From the NCBI GenBank assembly GCA_027604665.1, contig JADGIZ010000360.1, positions 1-15,091 of the forward strand: a stretch of DNA of 15,091 nucleotides. The letters are read 5' to 3'. Shown here piece after piece: positions 9,246-15,091 of the stretch. A program made the position numbers and the translations under genes. Each line of letters begins with the position of its first letter. Position 1 is the stretch's first letter. The notes beneath the pieces are model-generated. The model was not told where the DNA came from. It saw only the letters and a list, made by a program, of their open reading frames with translations, and searched no databases. This stretch comes from Polyrhizophydium stewartii (Eukaryota > Chytridiomycota > Chytridiomycetes > Rhizophydiales).

Positions 9246-11272
9246 ATGCTGGACTCGCTGTTCATTGTCGACTCGAACGGGTGCGCTGCGGGCGGGAGCC
9301 GCCGCAGGAGGCGCAGTGCAGCACTGACGCGCGCGCGGCTGACTGCGGTTGAACGCGCAGCTGCGTCGTCATCGAGAAGCACTGGCGCCAGCTCGTGCCG
9401 CGGCGCATCGTCGACGAGCTCGTCGTCGCAGTCACATCCGAGGTGGCGGCAGCAGCCGCAGCAGCCGCTGCATCCGCCGCCCAGACGGCCGCAGCGGCCG
9501 CCGGAGAGACCAACGGCGCTGGCTCCAGTGCAGAGGCACTGTCCAGCGGTAGCCTGGCGTCCGTCCTCCCAGCCGACGCACCGGCCGCAGCAGCCGCATC
9601 CCTGGCCGGGCGTCCGGCCGACGGCGTGCTTCCACCCATCACAAGCATCGAGCAGTACAAGATGCTCTATATCAGCCGCTTCGGCCTTCTGTTCGTAGCG
9701 GCCGTTTCGACAGAAGGTGAGTGTGTGCTCTCCGGCTGCGCAGCTGCTGCGTGCTTCTAAATGCAGCCGGCCCGACGACAAAAGCCTCCCCCGCGAGCAT
9801 ATTCTTTTTCCTGCACCAGATCGTCGAGCTGTTCACCGACTACTTTGTCGGCATCTCCGAGGTTACGCTCAAGGAGAACTTTGTGATCGTGTACGAGCTT
9901 CTCGAAGAGCTTGTGGATTACGGCTCGCCGTATATCACCGAGCCATGCCTGCTCAAGGACATGATTCCGCCGCCGTCGCTGCTGTCGACTATGATCAACG
10001 CAGTCTCGATCGGTACTCAGTGCGTGCATCTGGCGATGTTGCCGCTGCGCTCTCCCCGGCAGCTGATTGCTAGTTACTTGCATGAAACTTCAGGTTCAGC
10101 TCTAAGCAGCCGACCGGCACCGTCTCAACTGTTCCCTGGCGTCCGACTGGCCTAAAGTACACAAACAACGAGATCTTCTTTGACATCATCGAGGAGCTCG
10201 ATGTGATTGTCGACAAGTAAGCAGACGCAGACGCATACGAATATCAAATAGTACGCGCTAACCACGGACATGTGCAGGCGCGGCAAAGTTGTGGCCGGCA
10301 CCATTTTTGGTGAGATCATCTGCAACAGCAAGCTCTCCGGCATGCCCGACCTTCTCCTTTCACTCGGAAACAAGAATGTGATCGGCGAAGGCATGGCGAG
10401 TCTGCACCCATCAGTGCGTGTTGGTCGTTTTGATCGCGACCGTGTCTTGTCGTTTATACCGCCCGACGGCATGTTCCGCTTGATGGAGTACAAGTGAGCG
10501 AGCGCTGGGGAATGTCGCTGCATGCTGTCGTTTTCTGGCGCGCTAAACCGCCTCGGGTGCAGCGTGCCCCTCACAAGCGAGAATCAGCTTCCCCTCAGCA
10601 TCAAACCCAACATCTCGCTGCGCAAGGGCCGCGGTGCGCGATCGATCGGCTGGCTGGCCGAATTAGCCGCCGGTGTGGGCTTGTGCTGATTCACAGAACC
10701 TCCCTCATCTGCGAGCAGCCAAGATTGATCTCACAATCAACCCGCGCGTGAGCAGCGAGAAGCAGATCGACGGTATCGTCGTTTCTGCGCGCATGCCGAC
10801 AGGTGTGACATCCGTCCGTATGAATGCCAATGTCGGACAGTGCAGCTTTGACCAGATCACCAAGGTATTGCAGGGAAATGATTGCACTCCCTCTTGGCAG
10901 CGTCACCGCTGACGTGTCGGCTCTTGTCGCCTCAGACCCTCCGGTGGACGGTGGGCAAGCTTGCTGGGGATCTGGCCTCAACGGGTGTCCCTATTTTCAC
11001 CGGCCAGCTGGTGACGGACCACGCGTGAGAACTGCACTCGGCACGCGCGCCTGAATATGCTCGGTTCTGACCAGTGCGACGATGGCACGCGCAGAACTGA
11101 TCTCTCGACGTCACGCAAGAGCATCACGTTCAATGTCGAGTTCCGCATCAACACCTACTCTGCGTCGGGTCTGCGCATCGACTCGCTTGCGGTGCAGAAC
11201 GAGGCGTACACGCCGTTCAAGGGCGGACGCGGATACACCAAAGCGAGCCGATTCCAAATAAGATGCCTCTGA
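9246..11272 (+). CDS. APM3: AP-3 adaptor complex mu subunit
   Basis: Exons: 9246-9280, 9361-9716, 9767-10019, 10094-10216, 10278-10493, 10563-10633, 10719-10864, 10936-11024 and 11095-11272; 488 residues. AP-3 mu belongs to the heterotetramer that sorts cargo from Golgi/endosomes to vacuoles or lysosome-related organelles; mu subunits read tyrosine-type sorting signals. The N-terminal longin-like part shows MLDSLFIVDSNG, VIEKHW, NFVIVYELLEELVDYG and VPWRPTGLKYTNNE. The mu-homology domain (about 225-488) shows KLSGMPDL, RVLSFIPPDG, FRLMEY, DQITK, LRWTVGK, YTPFKG and YTKASRFQ near the stop. VYELLEE, the LKYTNNE region and the LSFIPPDG motif separate it from AP-1 and AP-2 mu. Odd: residues about 38-103 are an Ala/Ser-rich insert. 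ATG 9246 begins the family N-terminus directly. At exon 4, acceptors 10093 and 10099 are both in phase. Convergent with DOT1, 39 bp between stops. Confidence 0.96.
9437..9640 (+). repeat. Ala-rich low-complexity segment in AP-3 mu
   Basis: GC-rich GCN codons (many GCAGCC and GCAGCG steps) encode an Ala/Ser/Gly-rich stretch at about residues 38-104. It lies between the strand carrying DELVVAVTSE and the strand carrying YKMLYISRFG. In the human AP-3 mu protein the same loop is only about 20 residues. Codons are mixed, so this is not a pure trinucleotide run. Confidence 0.8.
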
Positions 11273-11311
11273 CGGCGGGTGTCTGCCAGCGGCGCGAGTC
11301 TGTTTCATTTG

Positions 11312-14255
11312 TCATGCAAAGTCGGCGAGTTGGCTGCGATCGACTGTGTGGATGTAGTACTTGCCGCCCTCGACCATCCATGACACGCTGTCGCGCGCAT
11401 AGTGATACTGCGCATCGGCATGGCGGCGCGTCAGCACGGGCCGCCAGGCTCGCCAAGCAGCGTTCGCACGACGCACCTCCTTGACTGTGAAGATGGACTC
11501 GATCGCATTGCTCCGACGTAGACTCGGTCGCCGATCGACAGGAACAAAGCTGCGTAACGAAATCACCTTGGCCGAGTCCTTGAGGTCCAGAAACTTGGCG
11601 AGGATGCCCTGATTTAGTGCCGCGTCAAAAGCATAGCTGTCGCAGCCCGATCGAGTCAGCAGAAGCAGCGGCGACCGCAAAAGCAAAGCGCAGGCATCGC
11701 GGCTCAACTTGTTGACGAAAATGACGTCAGCGCGGCTGATGACTTCGTGGATCTCGGGGTCCTCTAGAAAGTCGCCCTGCTTGACAACTATTCGCCCACA
11801 GGGCTTGGCGTAGTACCTGGAAACAGAAAGTCAGCTTGCAGTGTTTGAGACGGCGCCGCGCTGCAGCCACAACGCACCGCATCCGCGAGAGAAATTCGGC
11901 CTTTTGCTTCTTGGCGAGCTGGCTGGGGATTTCCATAATCTCGATTCCGTAGCTTTCGCACAAGCACTGCGCTGAGACCTGTAAGATAACGTTTCCGATA
12001 CCACTTCCCTGCAGCTTTCTCTGTCAGCAATTGAAGCAGCAGCTGGCAAGACACCGCGGTCGGCCTTGCCGCGCATTACCATGTCCAGAAAGATGTGGTG
12101 AGGCTGAATCTCCGCGTTCTTTATCAAGTCCTGTACGAAACTGTGCTTGATTTCGCCATAGACGTTGTTGGAAAACCCTGACGAGCGTCATCGTCAGCAA
12201 GATGAGTGGGCCGGCCGCACAGCACGCAGACAGCGCGTACCTTCGTAGTTGTTCAGCAGATGGGCAAGTGGTGCAACGGAACGGGCGTATGCCTGCTCGA
12301 GGATGTGCGTGATCAACTCGTACTGCGCCGGCGGGCCGCGAATCTCGTCTTGCTCAAACGCGCCTTCGTCTTTGAGTTGTGTGACAACCTGGTTGAAGTC
12401 CGACACAGCCGACTGTAGCGCGACCGAATCCTTTCTGTGGCAGGCCTTGATGATGCGACGCACAATGCCGGACCGCGAGTCGCCGAGCAGGGGCATCTGC
12501 TGTTCGGATAGACAGTGCCGGGCAATCATCTGGGTCGTGACATAAATGTCATTGATGGGGTTGTACTCGATCTGCGTTGTCTTTGATGGCACCACGAGCG
12601 GGAAGCTGGAGCGGCGAGGCATAAGCAAGATAACCGAGCAATATGGCGCAGACGAGTGCCTCTTACATTTCTTGTGCGTTGTGGCCAGGATACTCGAGCT
12701 CGATAGTCTGTATGTCGTCGCCGATGCGGTTGGACTCGTCTCCAACTGCGCAGCAGAAACGTGAGCAGCCAAAGCGTGCGACGAAGGCGGACGCTCAACG
12801 GCCCTGGGCACAGTGACGCACCATGGGCGTAGGGCTTTGGGTTCTTTCGGACGACATCGACGGCGTGAATGGCTGGCTGGAGCGCCTGCTTAGACAGATA
12901 CCGGTGGTCCTTGCGTGCCTTTGCCTTCTTCTTCTTGCGGACTTCGACGGCCGATCCCAGCGAGGGCTGAGCCGGTGGCGGCAGTGAGGACGAGGAAGAT
13001 CTGCGCGAGGGCGGCACCGGCTGCGGAGTATCTGCATCCACGTCCATATCTGCTCGGGCAGAGTGTTGCTTGGCTGCGCTCGACGGGCGCCGGGATGCAC
13101 CTGAAGGCTTGGAAAGCGGGCTCGGCCCACGCCTGGAAGAGCGGCCGTTGGCGCCAGGGTCGGGCGAGGTGGGCTCTGCATTTGAACATGAGTGTGTCAG
13201 CAGCCAGTCGTGCTTTGAGCTCGGGCTGCCTGCGTTCCCAGCAAGTCACCTTTGGCGCCAGCGTCGGGCCGACGGCCGCCGGGTTGCTGGCTGCGCATGT
13301 CATCGGGCAGCACGGGCGCGCTGCCGGTGCTGCTGACGTCGTCCGTGTCGACGGTCCACATCGAGAGATGCTTGGCGCGGTCGCCTTTGAGAGGCGCAGT
13401 GCGGGCCGGCCCCGCAGGCGGCGGCTGGCTGGCGGGATCTGCGTCTGGAGGCGGGTCGGGCAGGTGTGGGGATGACGACGACTCTGGCCGCGAGCCGTTG
13501 AGCGGTGGAGCGTCTGGCGCAGACGCCGAGACAGACTTGGTGCTCGCCGAGCCGGACGCGGGCGTTCTCTCTGCAGTCGGCGCCCCCGAGGCGGAGCGGC
13601 CGCTGCCGCCCGCAGCCGGGTGCCGGGCACCTTTTGGCGCTGCGGGCGGCTTGGCGGACGTCGCCGACTCTGACAAAGCCGACCCGCGAGCCGATCCATT
13701 TGGCGCCGACGGCGTCGGGGGAAGCGAGGCGGCGCGGGGCAGGAGCGACGTCTCTGTAGCCCTGACGGCGGGACCCCCCGGCGGCTGGAGGCCAGGCTGC
13801 GGGGCGGCGGGTGCGGGCGGCGAGCGGGCGGCGCCGTCGGGCATTCGCTTTCGCTTCGGCGGGCGGACGTGCGGCGCAGCCGCCGAGGCGGCCTGGGGAG
13901 CAGCGTCCTGGGACTGCGGGCGGCCATGCGGCATCCGCGGGATCTGGGCGGTCGGCAGGTACACGAAGCGCTTGGTCGGGCCGAGGCGGCGCATCGGCGG
14001 CGGCGGCGGTGCCGACAGCGGGCCAGCGGAGCCGGCCTGCTCATGTTCGTGCTTGACGGGAGTGTCGCTCGGCGAGGCCGGGTGGCCAGCGTGCGCTGGT
14101 GTGCCTTTGTGCGCATCCGAGGAGGCAAGCACTACGCCGTCGTGCACCGCACCGTCCGCGCCAGCGCGGGCTGCCTGGGCTCGGGCTGCCGCGCTGGCGG
14201 CGGCAGCAGCGGAGCCTGCGGCAGCAGCAGCGTCCTTGTTCATGGCGAAGTGCAT
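11312..14255 (-). CDS. DOT1: DOT1 histone H3 lysine-79 methyltransferase
   Basis: Exons: 14255-13250, 13175-12822, 12745-12667, 12605-12241, 12177-12080, 12008-11878, 11816-11709, 11636-11477 and 11407-11312; 798 residues. DOT1 uses S-adenosylmethionine to methylate H3K79 in the nucleosome core. The catalytic domain fills the C-terminal 350 or so residues: EYNPINDIYVT, LLNNYEGFSNNVYGE (about 596-610), SAM motif DMGSGIGN (633-640), YGIEIMEIP, QGDFLEDPE, DVIFVNNYAF (about 707-716), then DSVSWMVEGGKYYIHTVDR at the end. The N-terminal 400 residues are Ala/Pro/Ser-rich and look disordered, with a nuclear-signal-like PPKRKRMP (about 135) and a lysine tract RKKKKAKARK (about 415) that may serve nucleosome binding, as the basic region of yeast Dot1 does. 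It ends right after the core, the fungal rather than the animal layout. ATG 14255 gives the longest form; in-frame ATG 14243 has a better context (GCC before it). Confidence 0.96.
11408..11476 (-). other. DOT1 intron 8, in frame and stop-free
   Basis: A 69-nt intron with a GTGCGT donor, a GTGCTGACGC branch region and a GCGCAG acceptor, phase 0. Its length is a multiple of three and it holds no stop, so retention would insert 23 residues just before DSVSW. Removal restores VKE-YHYARDSVSW, which fits the family. Confidence 0.8.
11637..11708 (-). other. DOT1 intron 7, in frame and stop-free
   Basis: A 72-nt intron with the weaker donor GTTGAG, a TGCTGACTC branch site and acceptor GACAG, phase 2. 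It has no stop and keeps frame. Splicing recreates the VNN-YAF active-site segment; retention would put 24 residues inside it. Confidence 0.8.
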
Positions 14256-14314
14256 TCATGCTGACTTCACGGTGGGTTGGCGACGCAGCAGCAGACGGCA
14301 GCGTGTCCACCGAC
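14256..14314. promoter_or_regulatory. 59-bp bidirectional promoter/leader between DOT1 and TMEM234 homologue
   Basis: The two divergent start codons are only 59 bp apart. On the - strand three ATGs cluster at 14259, 14255 and 14243. The first is out of frame with DOT1 but has A at -3; the last has G at -3. No TATA box is visible. Core promoter elements for one gene may overlap the leader or the first exon of the other. Confidence 0.6.
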
Positions 14315-14940
14315 ATGTCGCTCGCCAGCGCACGTGAGGCCGCTGCGCGGGCCGCTACACAGCGCAGCATGGTCCGATGCTGACGGGCCGCTCGTGCTCC
14401 CGTGCACGTGCAGGGAGCATTGCCGGGCTGCTGCTCGTGGCGCTGTGCTGGGGATTCACCAACCCGTTCATCAAGGCCGGCAGCGCAGGGCTCGAGGCCG
14501 TGAGCAAGGCGCACGCAGCCAGCCCCTGGTGGAAGCGGCAGGCTGCCGAGGCCTGGTTCTTGGCGACGCGCTGGCAGGTGCGCTGCCGGCGCTGCCTGCG
14601 CAGCGGCTTTGGCGCCGGTGCTGACCGGCGTGCCAGTACGTCGTGCCGTTGGCGATCAACCTGAGCGGGTCGACTGTATACTACTACATGCTGGGCGAGG
14701 CGGATCTGTCGCTGGCGGTGCCCATCGCAAACTCGCTGACGTTTGCGTTCACGACGCTCGCTGGCATCGCGCTCGGCGAGTCGTTTGGGTCGTGGGGTGC
14801 GTGGCGTGGCGATCGGCGGCGAGTCCGCAGTCCGTGGCTGACGCGCGGCGCGGACAGACCGCATCGCGGGCATGGCGTGTGTGTTCGTTGGCGTGCTGCT
14901 GTGCGTCCGGTCGAACCTGGCGCCGGAACCTGGCGAGTGA
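14315..14940 (+). CDS. TMEM234: TMEM234-family four-helix membrane protein
   Basis: Exons: 14315-14333, 14414-14577, 14637-14796 and 14858-14940; 141 residues, close to the usual family length. Four hydrophobic segments are visible: SIAGLLLVALCWGFTNPF (about 7-24), the region from YVVPLAIN to YYYML (62-80), SLAVPIANSLTFAFTTLAG (about 87-105) and GMACVFVGVLLCV (about 119-131). AVPIANSL and the WGFTNP turn match the vertebrate protein (AVPICNSL, WGGTQP). The family is distantly related to small drug/metabolite-transporter-type proteins; its biochemical role is not established. The start is inferred. The tiny first exon joins as MSLASARSIAG across an intron with a GATGCTGACGG branch site and acceptor at 14413, which fits the family better than an unspliced start at 14377. 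Divergent from DOT1. Confidence 0.88.
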
Positions 14941-15091
14941 GCGGCCGCATCTGGCCAGAGGGGCCGGCGCCTTGTGGCCGCATCCGGAAAATGAAGGCAG
15001 TGCCATATGGGTGCGCATGGCTCCCCGGCGCGCCGCCGCCACGACCGTCCCGGCTTCTTTGCGACCCTGCACTCCGCGGCCCCGAGGCTCC
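14941..15091. other. 3' flank of the TMEM234 gene, no gene supported
   Basis: The last 151 bp hold no recognisable coding segment on either strand. AATGAA at 14990-14995, 50 nt after the stop, is a possible poly(A) signal variant for the TMEM234 homologue. Confidence 0.5.

Noticed and set aside
9437..9510. Trinucleotide microsatellite
   Set aside because: Ala codons are mixed and interrupted, so this is a low-complexity coding segment rather than a simple tandem repeat.
12890..14128. 412-codon - strand frame, Arg/Pro-rich
   Set aside because: It is a frame-shifted shadow of DOT1 exons 1 and 2 that runs through intron 1 and has no family match.
13252..14337. 361-codon + strand frame, Gly/Ala/Arg-rich, opposite DOT1 exon 1
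   Set aside because: It is the antisense of a Pro/Ala/Ser-rich coding exon, and the composition explains the openness. The DOT1 strand joins in phase to a clear catalytic domain.
14377..14413. Unspliced start of the TMEM234 homologue at ATG 14377
   Set aside because: These bases look like the end of an intron (GATGCTGACGG branch, GTGCAG acceptor). The spliced start at 14315 gives an N-terminus closer to the family, though transcripts are needed to settle it.
1..15091. Mobile element, CRISPR array, tRNA, rRNA, or a prokaryote- or virus-derived cluster
   Set aside because: No long terminal or regularly spaced repeats, no RNA-gene-like folds, and every gene is an intron-bearing eukaryotic gene.

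Overview
The window is nuclear DNA from a GC-rich, intron-dense eukaryote, most likely a fungus. An early-diverging (chytrid-like) lineage fits best, but this is inferred from gene content and gene style, not proven. Five protein genes account for almost the whole window. I read every exon/intron boundary by hand from GT..AG pairs, reading-frame phase and protein-family continuity. Introns are mostly 50-110 nt, donors are often GTGCGC or GTGCGT, and a CTGAC-type branch site recurs. In all five models the exon lengths sum to a multiple of three.

Layout, left to right. (1) 121-2307, + strand: an F-box protein with a helical, solenoid-like body and no family I can name. (2) 2308-3056: a pyrimidine-rich gap with no supportable gene. 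(3) 3057-9073, - strand: CFT1/CPSF1, the large beta-propeller subunit of the mRNA cleavage and polyadenylation factor, in 12 exons. (4) 9246-11272, + strand: the mu subunit of the AP-3 adaptor complex, in 9 exons. (5) 11312-14255, - strand: DOT1, the histone H3 lysine-79 methyltransferase, with a long disordered N-terminus, in 9 exons. (6) 14315-14940, + strand: a small four-helix membrane protein of the TMEM234 family, in 4 exons. (7) 14941-15091: flank with nothing supportable.

The genes alternate in direction and sit very close together. CFT1 and the AP-3 mu gene start back to back, with 172 bp between start codons. DOT1 and the TMEM234 homologue do the same with only 59 bp. The AP-3 mu and DOT1 genes converge with 39 bp between stop codons. 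The five genes serve unrelated housekeeping roles (ubiquitin ligase adaptor, mRNA 3'-end formation, vesicle sorting, chromatin, membrane), so what they share is transcription geometry rather than a pathway. I see no mobile element, CRISPR array, rRNA, tRNA or virus-like gene, and no new multi-gene system. The more unusual signals concern splicing: two outlier-long introns have AG-free stretches of about 190 nt before the acceptor, two DOT1 introns are stop-free and in frame, and a DHALF motif is duplicated on both sides of an intron in the F-box gene.
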